From the NCBI GenBank assembly GCA_002297045.1, contig DBJE01000006.1, forward strand, positions 1 through 64,000: a stretch of 64,000 nucleotides of DNA. Direction: 5' to 3'. The translations under genes and the position numbers were made by a program. The stretch is from Caryophanales bacterium UBA784. GTDB taxonomy: Bacteria > Bacillota_I > Bacilli_A > RFN20 > CAG-288. Below are positions 52,791 to 60,890 of this stretch, in pieces. The notes beneath the pieces were generated by a model that saw only the letters and a list, made by a program, of their open reading frames with translations, was not told the origin of the DNA and searched no databases. How positions within the stretch are numbered: position 1 is the stretch's first letter; each line of letters starts with the position of its first letter.

Positions 52791-53453
52791 ATGGACAAAA
52801 CTAAGCCGATACGGGATTGCTTTCAAGCCTTCTTGGTGGAAGGAGCAGAATTCACCGATGCGGAAGAGTATCCGATTATTCCTTCTTGCATGATTTCTAC
52901 AGAGATTCCCAAAGAGATTATTCCTCTGGACAAGATTACATCGAAAAGGGATATTTCAAAGACCTATATTTGTTTCTATGAACCGGATGAAGAATTTGAA
53001 AAGGTACGGAAAAATCCGGCCAGATTCCTGCCGATATTCAAAAAGGCGGCGGGTATCATCACTCCGGACTTCTCTATTCATTCCGATATGCCCCTTATCA
53101 AACAGAAAGCACAGAGGAACGATAACCTTTCTCTTGCTTACTATTATCTTTCTCATGGGGTTAAGGGCATCATTAATGTACGGGAAGGGGTGGATGAGAT
53201 AAATGACGACTATTTTTCTGCTTTGCCTCGGAGAACCCTTGTTTCCATAGGGACGCACGGCTTTGTCGCTTCTAAGGCGAAAGAAGCCGAAATCTATTGC
53301 TTTGTCGAACGGATTGTCGAAGAGCTGAACCCGACGGGGATTGTCGTTTACGGCCCTCTTCCCGAGAGTGTTCGGCAGTCTTTTCCAGACACCCCATTCT
53401 ATGCCTTTGAACCATGGATAAATAAGAACCGTAGAAGGAGAAAACATGTCTAG
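52791..53453 (+). CDS. DUF4417-family protein
   Basis: A 220-residue protein resembling DUF4417: YICFYEPDEEFEKV, TPDFSIHSDMPLIKQ, LSHGVKGIINVREG, RTLVSIGTHGFVASK and GIVVYGPLPESV. This family occurs on phages, plasmids and integrative elements, with no known activity. ATG 52791 follows aaaggag; the longer frame lacks a ribosome site. It overlaps the next ORF by 8 bp. Confidence 0.75.
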   Translation: MDKTKPIRDCFQAFLVEGAEFTDAEEYPIIPSCMISTEIPKEIIPLDKITSKRDISKTYICFYEPDEEFEKVRKNPARFLPIFKKAAGIITPDFSIHSDMPLIKQKAQRNDNLSLAYYYLSHGVKGIINVREGVDEINDDYFSALPRRTLVSIGTHGFVASKAKEAEIYCFVERIVEELNPTGIVVYGPLPESVRQSFPDTPFYAFEPWINKNRRRRKHV

Positions 53454-53794
53454 CAAGGGAAGATCGAATCTCTACGGCGGGACGAAGTATGCGAAGAAGG
53501 TCGGATTTGCCTACGCCAAGAAGTTCAACGGATTTACCGGCAGGCGCCATTTCCGGGAGCACGGCAAGGGAATGAAGAGAATCGAGCAGTATACGGGAAG
53601 AGCGGTAAGATTCGCCAACAAGCTCGGACCGGAGATGGCCGTGTTCATCGATAAGAGAGGGAGTTACCCACAAGTATTCCCGGAAGACCGGAGAATATGC
53701 TATCATTGACAAAAGAGGATATGTAATTACATACTACAACATAGGTTCGATGAAGGCCTTTAACAATAACAAAAACAAGGAGAAGAAAGGATGA
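53446..53794 (+). pseudogene. Frameshifted small toxin-like ORF
   Basis: Frame 1 reads GRSNLYGGTKYAKKVGFAYAKKFNG, RRHFREHGKGMK and ends AVFIDKRGSYPQ before an early stop at 53709. In the next frame the sequence goes on as THKYSRKTGEYAIIDKRGY followed by VITYYN and a lysine-rich tail, stopping at 53792. Joining the frames at ggg (53663-53665, one base too many) gives an H-x-x-x-H plus DKRG-TYY layout like small RNase-type toxin domains at the ends of polymorphic toxins. The family link is by pattern only. Loss by frameshift, assembly error or homopolymer phase variation are all possible. Confidence 0.6.
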
Positions 53795-54282
53795 AACTTC
53801 CGGAATATGTCGACTGTCCCGTATGTGGGAAATATAAGTTTAAGACGAGTGAAGAAGGGGTCTGCTGCCCTTACTGCAGTTGGCACTTTTACGCCGACCA
53901 GTACCTCGACCACGACAAAAAAGGAGGGGATAATCTCCTGAGCATCAACGAGCTGAAAGTTGAGTATCAGCAAAAAATCAAGGAGAACCCAAACTACCAG
54001 TACAGGCTTCTAAAATATGAGAGAGGCCCACACCCCTGTCCTGTCTGCGGGAAATACACGTTCGAGGACTTCGACAGCCACGACATCTGTCCCTACTGCG
54101 GATGGGAGGACGACTGCAGGAGCAACGAGGAAGTGGATGAGGTGTCCATGGCTAACCATGGACACACCATCCTCCAATGCCGGGAAATGTACAAAAAGAG
54201 AATCGGGAAGAATCCCAATTATAAATGGGACAAAGAGTTTGATTATGAAAAATATGAGAAGAAGAGTCGAAAGAAAGATTAG
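53791..54282 (+). CDS. Tandem CPCC-type zinc protein
   Basis: A 163-residue protein with two cysteine-rich CPCC-like ribbons: CPVCGKYKF with CCPYCSWHF (about 9-34), and CPVCGKYTFEDFDSHDICPYCGWEDD (split, about 77-104). Each unit should bind one zinc. Start ATG overlaps the stop of the frameshifted ORF, and a ribosome site ggagaagaaagg is present. Its coupling to a toxin-like ORF suggests an immunity or antitoxin role, which is inference. Confidence 0.75.
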   Translation: MKLPEYVDCPVCGKYKFKTSEEGVCCPYCSWHFYADQYLDHDKKGGDNLLSINELKVEYQQKIKENPNYQYRLLKYERGPHPCPVCGKYTFEDFDSHDICPYCGWEDDCRSNEEVDEVSMANHGHTILQCREMYKKRIGKNPNYKWDKEFDYEKYEKKSRKKD

Positions 54283-54330
54283 TCTATAAGGAGACGACAG
54301 GAAAACTGCTCATTGATGATTATGGCAAAC

Positions 54331-54370
54331 GAAAAGCCAGCCTCTTTTTCTAGGAGAAGCTGGCTTTTGT
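54331..54370. terminator. Terminator between convergent genes
   Basis: aaagccagc/gctggcttt stem (9 bp, 17-nt loop) with a-run and tttt flanks; it serves the CPCC gene and the convergent minus-strand gene. Confidence 0.8.
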
Positions 54371-54371
54371 C

Positions 54372-54875
54372 TTATTGCTTTATTTCCTGTTCCTGTTTAG
54401 CGACAAGATCGTAATCCGGGTCTCCCTGATTGGTGGCTGCGGAACGGTCAAACATCCTAGCCCGGCAGACGTCATATAACGTATCGTCGATATCCGTGAA
54501 CGTATCTCTTACGGCCAGATAATCGCATGCCTGATCATAAGGCGTGGCGCTTTCATCCGGTCCCTGCTCGACCAGGCGATGATAATCCTTAAGATTGTCT
54601 TTGACGTCATCAAAGTAGCTGAGCTCAAGAAGAGTATAGGATTCAAGGGATGCGATTAAATCGTCATCCGATAAAGTCTCAATCTTCTGTCTGTTGAAGA
54701 CGAAGTTTTTGGTGAATTCCGGGCTTAGATCCTGTCCGGTGTTCTTTTCGTCGGTATAGTAGTCGGCAATGGTCCTGAATTTGGCTGCAGTATCGAGGAA
54801 CTGCTTATATCCTTCCTTCCTCTTTTCCAGAGCCTCGCTAGGGGTTCCGATGTTCGGCAAATTGGTTTCGTTCAT
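54372..54875 (-). CDS. Uncharacterised acidic protein
   Basis: A 167-residue, acidic, mostly helical protein (TLSDDDLIASLESYTLLELSYF, DVKDNLKDYHRLVEQG). No signal peptide, membrane segment or known motif. Start overlaps the stop of the gene before it (atga), so the pair is coupled. Not recognised. Confidence 0.65.
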   Translation of the reverse strand: MNETNLPNIGTPSEALEKRKEGYKQFLDTAAKFRTIADYYTDEKNTGQDLSPEFTKNFVFNRQKIETLSDDDLIASLESYTLLELSYFDDVKDNLKDYHRLVEQGPDESATPYDQACDYLAVRDTFTDIDDTLYDVCRARMFDRSAATNQGDPDYDLVAKQEQEIKQ

Positions 54876-55564
54876 TTTCTTTCTGTCTCCTTTTCTATTT
54901 TGGCAAAATAAGCAAGGATTGCTTTGATGTCTAATTTGGCTGCTTTGTTTAAGCCGTCTTCCTCGTCTTCGTCAACGTCTTCTGCATTTAGATAAATGTT
55001 GATTTCTTTTCGCCTCTCTTCCTCGGTCCTATCGTATATTTTATCCAGGACGGAAAGAGGATATTCGTTGTCTGGGACGACCACCGGCTCTACTCCGTAT
55101 TCAAGTATTCCCTCCTGGATAGAGTCTATCCTTGCTTTGACCCGGTAGCAGGAAAGAAGACGGACGAGGAATTCGATATAACCGTCCCTCCTTGTCGCTA
55201 TAGAGAGATCCCTTGGAGCAAAGGGAGAATTGAAGATATCCTTCTGCTCCCTTTTGTAGGACAAAATAGTAAGAATATCGTCGGCATTGCTCTCCGTAAA
55301 GATTTCGCTGCTTAAGAGCAGATCTTTCCTGGCACTTGAGTCTTCCCTGCGCGGAAGGATGGTGTTGAACTGGTCGGCAACACGATACATCCTTTCCTCG
55401 TTTTCATCTGACCTTCTCTCTTCAGGAGAAAGTCCATCCTTTCCCTCCTCGATATCTTTTAGGGCTAGAGTGAAGGAGAGGGACTTCAGCCTCCTTGCAT
55501 AAGCGGTGAGCAGCTCTTGGTTCCTTAAAAGGAACTGAGCGCGGTTTAAAGCTTTGGTATCCAT
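54872..55564 (-). CDS. Uncharacterised acidic protein, probably leaderless
   Basis: A 230-residue, charged, helical protein (ALNRAQFLLRNQELLTAYA, SSEIFTESNADDILTILSYK, ending DIKAILAYFAKIEKETERK). No family recognised. ATG 55564 is chosen: the -10 tataat (55574-55579) lies just 9 nt upstream, with -35 ctgaaa 17 bp further, so transcription should begin at or next to the start codon; the longer frame would start upstream of the promoter. Confidence 0.65.
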   Translation of the reverse strand: MDTKALNRAQFLLRNQELLTAYARRLKSLSFTLALKDIEEGKDGLSPEERRSDENEERMYRVADQFNTILPRREDSSARKDLLLSSEIFTESNADDILTILSYKREQKDIFNSPFAPRDLSIATRRDGYIEFLVRLLSCYRVKARIDSIQEGILEYGVEPVVVPDNEYPLSVLDKIYDRTEEERRKEINIYLNAEDVDEDEEDGLNKAAKLDIKAILAYFAKIEKETERK

Positions 55565-55573
55565 ATGTTTATT

Positions 55574-55602
55574 ATTATAGTATGAAATTAAGCGGTTTTC
55601 AG
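55574..55602 (-). promoter_or_regulatory. Promoter giving a probably leaderless mRNA
   Basis: Minus strand -35 ctgaaa (55597-55602), 17-bp spacer, -10 tataat (55574-55579), 9 nt before ATG 55564. No Shine-Dalgarno. Confidence 0.7.
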
Positions 55603-55758
55603 TGTGAACTTCCAAGGAACTTTAGCTCCCCTTTATCCGTTCTGTTTATTCCATCCAAAACCTAGCCAAATACCGCTTTTTGCTGATAAGTTAGCCTATT
55701 CTAAAGTATCTCTATTGAAGTATCCTATTTAGGGTAGACGAAGAACGGAGCGCCTAAG

Positions 55759-57033
55759 ATGACAAAATTATTATTACGGCTTTTTGTTAAAGATTATAAA
55801 AGGACAGACAGAGAGGATGTACGGGAAAAATACGGACTGGTCGGTTCCTTTTTCGGACTGATTACCAATTTTGTCCTCTTCCTGGCGAAAATCATTATCG
55901 GTGTATTTAGGAAAAGGACATCCATTCTGGCCGATGCTATCAACAACTTATCTGACTTTGGCAATAACTTCCTCTCGATTTTCGGATTTAAGGTGTCTGC
56001 CAAAAAAGCGGACAAGGAACATCCTTTCGGACATCAAAGAAGGGAATACATTATTTCCCTAATCATCTCCTGCGTCATCATCGCACTCGGTGTTCTTATG
56101 GCGTATCAGAGTATTGTCGACGGCATCGATTTTGTTAAGACATTAAGGAATACAGGAAAGCCGACAGTCGACAAAACCTTTTTGAAGTCGGACGGAAGCA
56201 AGGATAGGGCAAAGCTGACTGCCACCTTATCGATTCTTATCTTAGCGATTATCATAAAGCTCTCCCAGTCATGGCTCTACCACTCTCTCGGAAAGAGGAT
56301 TAATTCCCTTCAGCTTAAAGCCCTGTCCAAGGATTCACGGAACGACAGCATTTCGACTTTGACTGTTATCGCCGGGGTTTTGGTTACCTGGTTTACTTCA
56401 TACAATGTCGATTGTTTCTTTACCCTTGCTGTTGCCGTTTTGATTATCATATCTGGAATTGGCATAAGGAAGGCGGCCACTGGACTTCTTCTTGGCGAGG
56501 AACCGGGGAAGGATGTGATTGAGAAGATGGTCAATAGGATTCTTGCCCATAAAGGTGCCTTAGGTGTCCATGATTTGACCAGGCATTGCTATGGAAAAGT
56601 TATCTTCGCGGTTATCCATGTTGAGGTTGATGCCTCTGTTCCGGTCAGGAAGAGCCATGAAAGGATTGATGATATCGAACGGGAGGTTCAGAAAAACAGG
56701 GGGATCTATCTTACGATTCATAGGGATCCGGTGATGGTCCATGATCCGGAAACCGACAAATACCACAAAGCGGTGGAAGAGGCACTGCAGAAATATCGCT
56801 ATCCTATCCGTAGGCATGACTTCCGTATTGTTTCGGCCGAGAAATTTGTCAACCTTGTTTTCGATGTGGTCAGGCCGAACGAAATCGATAACGACGAAGG
56901 CCGAAAGGCACTGACGGAATATCTAGACAGAAATGTCGATGGCCGGTTTGGAAAGAAGACTTACTTTGTCATCAATTTCGATGATTCTATCCGGGACTTT
57001 CTATCCGTGGTCCCACCTGGCGAAGAGAAATAA
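55759..57033 (+). CDS. Cation diffusion facilitator (CDF) transporter
   Basis: A 424-residue CDF efflux protein. Six membrane helices; site A residues in SILADAINNLSDFGNN and the H-x-x-x-D type second pair in the TM5 region (DSRNDSISTLTVIAG). HPFGHQRMEYIISLI is diagnostic, with AGA Arg next to AGG Met. The DSRND-xx-S pattern and an extended C-terminal domain (two ferredoxin-like parts, about residues 260-424) resemble Mn2+/Zn2+ CDFs of Bacilli. Metal specificity is uncertain. Ribosome site acggag. Confidence 0.9.
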   Translation: MTKLLLRLFVKDYKRTDREDVREKYGLVGSFFGLITNFVLFLAKIIIGVFRKRTSILADAINNLSDFGNNFLSIFGFKVSAKKADKEHPFGHQRREYIISLIISCVIIALGVLMAYQSIVDGIDFVKTLRNTGKPTVDKTFLKSDGSKDRAKLTATLSILILAIIIKLSQSWLYHSLGKRINSLQLKALSKDSRNDSISTLTVIAGVLVTWFTSYNVDCFFTLAVAVLIIISGIGIRKAATGLLLGEEPGKDVIEKMVNRILAHKGALGVHDLTRHCYGKVIFAVIHVEVDASVPVRKSHERIDDIEREVQKNRGIYLTIHRDPVMVHDPETDKYHKAVEEALQKYRYPIRRHDFRIVSAEKFVNLVFDVVRPNEIDNDEGRKALTEYLDRNVDGRFGKKTYFVINFDDSIRDFLSVVPPGEEK

Positions 57034-57086
57034 ACTATCTCACTGCAGGGCTTGACCGTCCCTGCTTTCCGTTATCTAGTTTTTCC

Positions 57087-57153
57087 CTATCTCTGTCGTT
57101 ATAATATTAAATATATATAGGTAACTACTTCTATAAAGAAAGGACAGAGATAG
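57087..57153 (+). promoter_or_regulatory. lysS promoter with flanking inverted repeat
   Basis: -10 tataat at 57100-57105. An 11-bp perfect inverted repeat, ctatctctgtc (57087-57097, just upstream of the -10) and gacagagatag (57143-57153, just before ATG 57155), brackets the transcription start. Ribosome site aaagga overlaps the second arm region. Confidence 0.6.
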
Positions 57154-57154
57154 T

Positions 57155-58675
57155 ATGGCAAATCCAAGCAACAATGAAGCTAAAGAAAAAGAGGCTTACG
57201 AAAAGCAGCTTAATGACCAGGAAAGGCACCGTCGGGAGAAACTCGACCTTTATCGGCAGAGGGGAATTGACCCCTTCGGACATAAGTTCGAAGTTTCCTC
57301 TTCTGCTGCACAGCTAAAAAAGGACTATGAAGGGCTTGCCCCCGAAGAGGTGAAAGAAGACAGCCATGTCTCTATCGCCGGACGTATCGTCCTTCTTCGG
57401 AAGAGGGGCAAGGCCTCTTTTATCACCCTGCAGGATAAGACAGGGAGAATCCAGGCCTATATCCGTCAGGATGTTGTCGGTGAAGAGAATTATAAGCTTT
57501 TCAAAAGGGCTGATTTAGGCGACATCTGCGGAGTCGATGGCGTCAGGAGGAAGACGAAGACCGGGGAAATCACTATCCGGGCAACGAAGTATACCCACTT
57601 AGTCAAGGCTCTCCGTCCTTTACCGGATAAATTCCATGGCCTCACTGATCCGGAAGACCGCCGCCGTCATCGTTATGTCGACCTTATCGTCAACGAGGAC
57701 AGTCGCCGGATTGCTTTTAGGCGTCCGAAGATTGTTTCCGGCATCCGTCGCTTCAGGGACAGCCGCGGTTTTGTCGAAGTCGAGACTCCGATTCTTCAGC
57801 CGATTTTAGGCGGCGCTAACGCTAAGCCGTTTGTCACCCATTACAATGCCCTCGACTCCGACTTCTATCTCCGTATTGCCACTGAGCTTGAGTTAAAGCG
57901 TCTTCTTGTCGGTGGAAGGGAACGCGTCTATGAAATCGGACGCAACTTCCGTAACGAAGGTGTCGATTCCACCCACAATCCGGAGTTTACTTCCAGGGAA
58001 GCCTATCAGGCCTACGGAAACCTTGATGACAGGAGGCAGAGGACAGAAGACCTCTTCCACTATCTTGGAAAGGAAATCGTCGGCAAGGAACAGTTCAAGT
58101 GGCTTGGATACGATATCGATCTTTCTAAGCCGTTCAAGAAAGTCACCATGGCCGGTGCCATCAAGGAAAAAATCGGTGTTGACTTTTATCAGGTCAAGAC
58201 TCTTGACGAAGCAAAAGAATTAGCCAAGAAGTACAATGTCGAAGTCGAACCCCACTTCTTATGGGGCCATATCCTCAATGCCTTCTTCGAAAAATTCTGC
58301 GAAGCCGATCTTGTCCAGCCGACCTTTGTCTGTCAGCATCCTGTGGATATTTCTCCTTTGGCGAAAAAAGATCCCAATGACCCACGCTTCACCCAACGTT
58401 TTGAAAGGTATATTTCCACCCATGAGAGGTGCAATGCCTTTACTGAACTAAACGACCCTATCGACCAGCGTGCTCGCTTTGAGGAACAGGTCGAGGAAAA
58501 GAAGAAGGGAAACGATGAAGCCTGCGAAGTCGACACTGACTTCTGTGAGGCCCTTGAGTACGGTAGGCCGCCGGCAGGCGGCATCGGATACGGAATCGAC
58601 CGTCTCTGCAGGTTCTTTGCTGAGACCGATTCTATCCGTGACGTCCTTCTCTTCCCTACCCTTAAACGGAAATAG
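57155..58675 (+). CDS. lysS: Lysyl-tRNA synthetase (class II)
   Basis: A 506-residue class II enzyme charging tRNA-Lys. OB-fold anticodon domain (SIAGRIVLLRKMGKASFITLQD), motif 1 (IRRFMDSRGFVEVETPILQ), motif 2 (VGGMERVYEIGRNFRNEGVD), TSMEAYQAYGNLDDMMQMTE, HEMCNAFTELNDP, and motif 3 (EYGMPPAGGIGYGIDRLCMFF). About 17 codons are AGG and only one internal Met is ATG (VTMAG). The AGG sites match Met or Leu in homologues, while conserved arginines of motifs 1-3 are CGT, CGC or CGG. Confidence 0.98.
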   Translation: MANPSNNEAKEKEAYEKQLNDQERHRREKLDLYRQRGIDPFGHKFEVSSSAAQLKKDYEGLAPEEVKEDSHVSIAGRIVLLRKRGKASFITLQDKTGRIQAYIRQDVVGEENYKLFKRADLGDICGVDGVRRKTKTGEITIRATKYTHLVKALRPLPDKFHGLTDPEDRRRHRYVDLIVNEDSRRIAFRRPKIVSGIRRFRDSRGFVEVETPILQPILGGANAKPFVTHYNALDSDFYLRIATELELKRLLVGGRERVYEIGRNFRNEGVDSTHNPEFTSREAYQAYGNLDDRRQRTEDLFHYLGKEIVGKEQFKWLGYDIDLSKPFKKVTMAGAIKEKIGVDFYQVKTLDEAKELAKKYNVEVEPHFLWGHILNAFFEKFCEADLVQPTFVCQHPVDISPLAKKDPNDPRFTQRFERYISTHERCNAFTELNDPIDQRARFEEQVEEKKKGNDEACEVDTDFCEALEYGRPPAGGIGYGIDRLCRFFAETDSIRDVLLFPTLKRK

Positions 58676-58677
58676 AC

Positions 58678-59892
58678 ATGGCTGAGCGGAGCTTCCTCGA
58701 AAAAGACTTTCCAAACATCTGGGATTATCTCTATGCTTACGGAAACACATCTTTTGAGGAGCTCCCTTTTAATGTTGCCGATAATCTTGTTCTAGCCTGC
58801 CTGGCCTATATCCCCTGGGAAAACTTCCTTAAACCGAATCTGGATTTTACTCCGATTTCTTTGAAAGATGCCCTTTGCGCTTTTCTTGGCTGGCTCCGTC
58901 CTGACTATCTTCTTTATCATGATCCGGATTGGAGCAAAAAGCAGCTTGTCGTTGCTGCTGCCCTAGTGAATTCTTCCCGTTTTTCTTCCTCAAAGAGGAC
59001 TGCCTTTGGCTATGAGCTCTCCCAAAAGGATTTCACCCAGTTCGGTGCCATATCCTTGCGTCTTGACGAGAAAACGATGGCCGTCTGCTTCCGGGGAACG
59101 GATAATTCCTTCCTCGGCTGGAAAGAGAGTCTGTCCTTGGCTATCTATCCTTCTCTTCCCGGACAGGTGGCTGCTGAAAAGTTTCTGAAAAAGGAAAGGC
59201 AGTCTTTCCCAGACTGCCGCTTCTATGTCCTTGGACATTCTAAGGGAGGGAATCTTGCAGTCTATGCTTCTTCCATGCTTTCATTAGATGAATCTAAACG
59301 GATTATTTCTATTTATAGTGATGATGGACCTGGTCTTGTCAGAGAAACCTATGATTTAGAGGGGCATAGGAGAATCCAGCCTAAGATCATCCATATTGTC
59401 CCTCAGTTTGATATCGTGGGAACTCTGCTTCTGCATGAGAGAATTACTCATATTGTCAAATCCTATCCGAAAAACGATATCATAAACCAGCATGATATCT
59501 GCAACTGGCATCTTGATCCTAACTGCCTTTATCGGCTAGATACGGTAAGCCAGCTTGATACTCTTTCTGTCGTTATTGCAAAAAGCGCAAACGAATTACT
59601 GGATACCGTTTTGAGGACGCCAAGTGATAAGAAAATGCTGATTGACGGAATTTTAAATACCCTCGAGGCGACCGGCATTAAGGAACCTGGGCAGATTATC
59701 CAAAGTCCGACCGGTTTCAGGAGGAAGTTCTATTTCCAGTATCGGAAACAGAAAAAAGAAGAAAAGAAGATTAGGCATGATTCCATCTTTGCCTTTTTCC
59801 GTCTGATACAGAAGAACCTTTCCCTCGTCAGCAAGAAAAAAGGCAAGGATACGGACAAGAAGGCCCTCTCTCTTCCGAAAGGTAGTAAATGA
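58678..59892 (+). CDS. Alpha/beta-hydrolase (lipase class 3/DUF2974-like)
   Basis: A 404-residue protein. MAVCFRGTDNSFLGWKE and the nucleophile elbow YVLGHSKGGNLAVYAS (Ser in G-H-S-K-G) are typical of Mbeg1-like/DUF2974 hydrolases. A basic C-terminal tail ends the protein. Starts 2 bp after lysS and is probably cotranscribed. Substrate unknown; an ester or lipid is likely. Confidence 0.85.
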   Translation: MAERSFLEKDFPNIWDYLYAYGNTSFEELPFNVADNLVLACLAYIPWENFLKPNLDFTPISLKDALCAFLGWLRPDYLLYHDPDWSKKQLVVAAALVNSSRFSSSKRTAFGYELSQKDFTQFGAISLRLDEKTMAVCFRGTDNSFLGWKESLSLAIYPSLPGQVAAEKFLKKERQSFPDCRFYVLGHSKGGNLAVYASSMLSLDESKRIISIYSDDGPGLVRETYDLEGHRRIQPKIIHIVPQFDIVGTLLLHERITHIVKSYPKNDIINQHDICNWHLDPNCLYRLDTVSQLDTLSVVIAKSANELLDTVLRTPSDKKMLIDGILNTLEATGIKEPGQIIQSPTGFRRKFYFQYRKQKKEEKKIRHDSIFAFFRLIQKNLSLVSKKKGKDTDKKALSLPKGSK

Positions 59893-60890
59893 CAATGAAC
59901 TTTCTGAACATTCATTCCCATGGGAACTCTCTTCTCCATGGATCAAAAGACAACATCAGGGAAGTTGAAAATCTAGTCAAAACCTATGAAGGCTTTACTG
60001 CTGTTGATGGGATTTCCTTCTCCGTCCGCCGGGGAGGCCTCTTTGCCTTTCTTGGATTAAATGGTGCAGGTAAGTCGACCACTATCAACATCATTACCAG
60101 CATTATCCCAAAAGACAGCGGAAAGATTTATGTCGACGGACTCGATCTGGATTCTCACCGATCTGAAATAAAGAATAAAATCGGAATCGTATTTCAGAAT
60201 TCTGTTTTGGATCCGGTCCTTACTCCTAAGGAGAACCTGGTTCTCCGGGCCGGGTTTTATGGGATTACCGGAAAAGAGTTTGCCAACCGATTAAAAGTCC
60301 TCAGTGACAGGCTAGATCTTTCTTCCTTTAGGAACAGAGCGGTAGGTAAGCTTTCCGGAGGGCAAAGACGGCGTGTGGATATCGCCCGGGCCATGGTCCA
60401 TAACCCGGAACTTCTGATTCTGGATGAACCGACGACCGGATTAGATCCCCAGACCCGCCTATCGGTTTGGAATCTTATCAACACGCTAAGAAAGCAAACG
60501 GGAATGACCGTTTTTTTGACTACGCACTATAGGGAAGAAGCAGAAAAAGCAACCTTCGTTGTAATTAGGAACCACGGAAAAATCATTGCCGAAGGAACGC
60601 CGACTGAACTGCGGTCAGAATATTCAAGCGACTATGTCAGGATCCACCAAAAGAAGAATGAGGACTTTGACAGAATCGTTGAAGGAAGGAACCGGCCCTT
60701 TACGTATAATTACGATTCCCAGACGTACCAAATCAAAGTCAAAGATTCAGCCGATGCCATTTCCCTCCTTGAATCCTATAAAACAGACATTCATGATTTT
60801 GAAGTAGTCAAAGGAAGCAGGGACGATGTCTTTCTTAATGTTACCGGCGTAAAGAAAATCAGGGAGGCTAATCATGACGATGCGGAATGA
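59889..60890 (+). CDS. ABC-2 exporter ATPase (DrrA-type)
   Basis: A 333-residue ATPase. IMEVENLVKTYEGFTAVDGISF, Walker A GLNGAGKST, signature LSGGQRRRVDIARAM, Walker B LLILDEPTTGLDPQT, H-loop FLTTHYMEEAEKA, with AGG at the near-universal Met. A C-terminal ~75-residue domain follows. There are about 25 extra residues before the usual first strand; ATG 59889 overlaps the previous stop, so the extension is probably real. Pairs with the permease at 60874. Confidence 0.92.
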   Translation: MTMNFLNIHSHGNSLLHGSKDNIREVENLVKTYEGFTAVDGISFSVRRGGLFAFLGLNGAGKSTTINIITSIIPKDSGKIYVDGLDLDSHRSEIKNKIGIVFQNSVLDPVLTPKENLVLRAGFYGITGKEFANRLKVLSDRLDLSSFRNRAVGKLSGGQRRRVDIARAMVHNPELLILDEPTTGLDPQTRLSVWNLINTLRKQTGMTVFLTTHYREEAEKATFVVIRNHGKIIAEGTPTELRSEYSSDYVRIHQKKNEDFDRIVEGRNRPFTYNYDSQTYQIKVKDSADAISLLESYKTDIHDFEVVKGSRDDVFLNVTGVKKIREANHDDAE

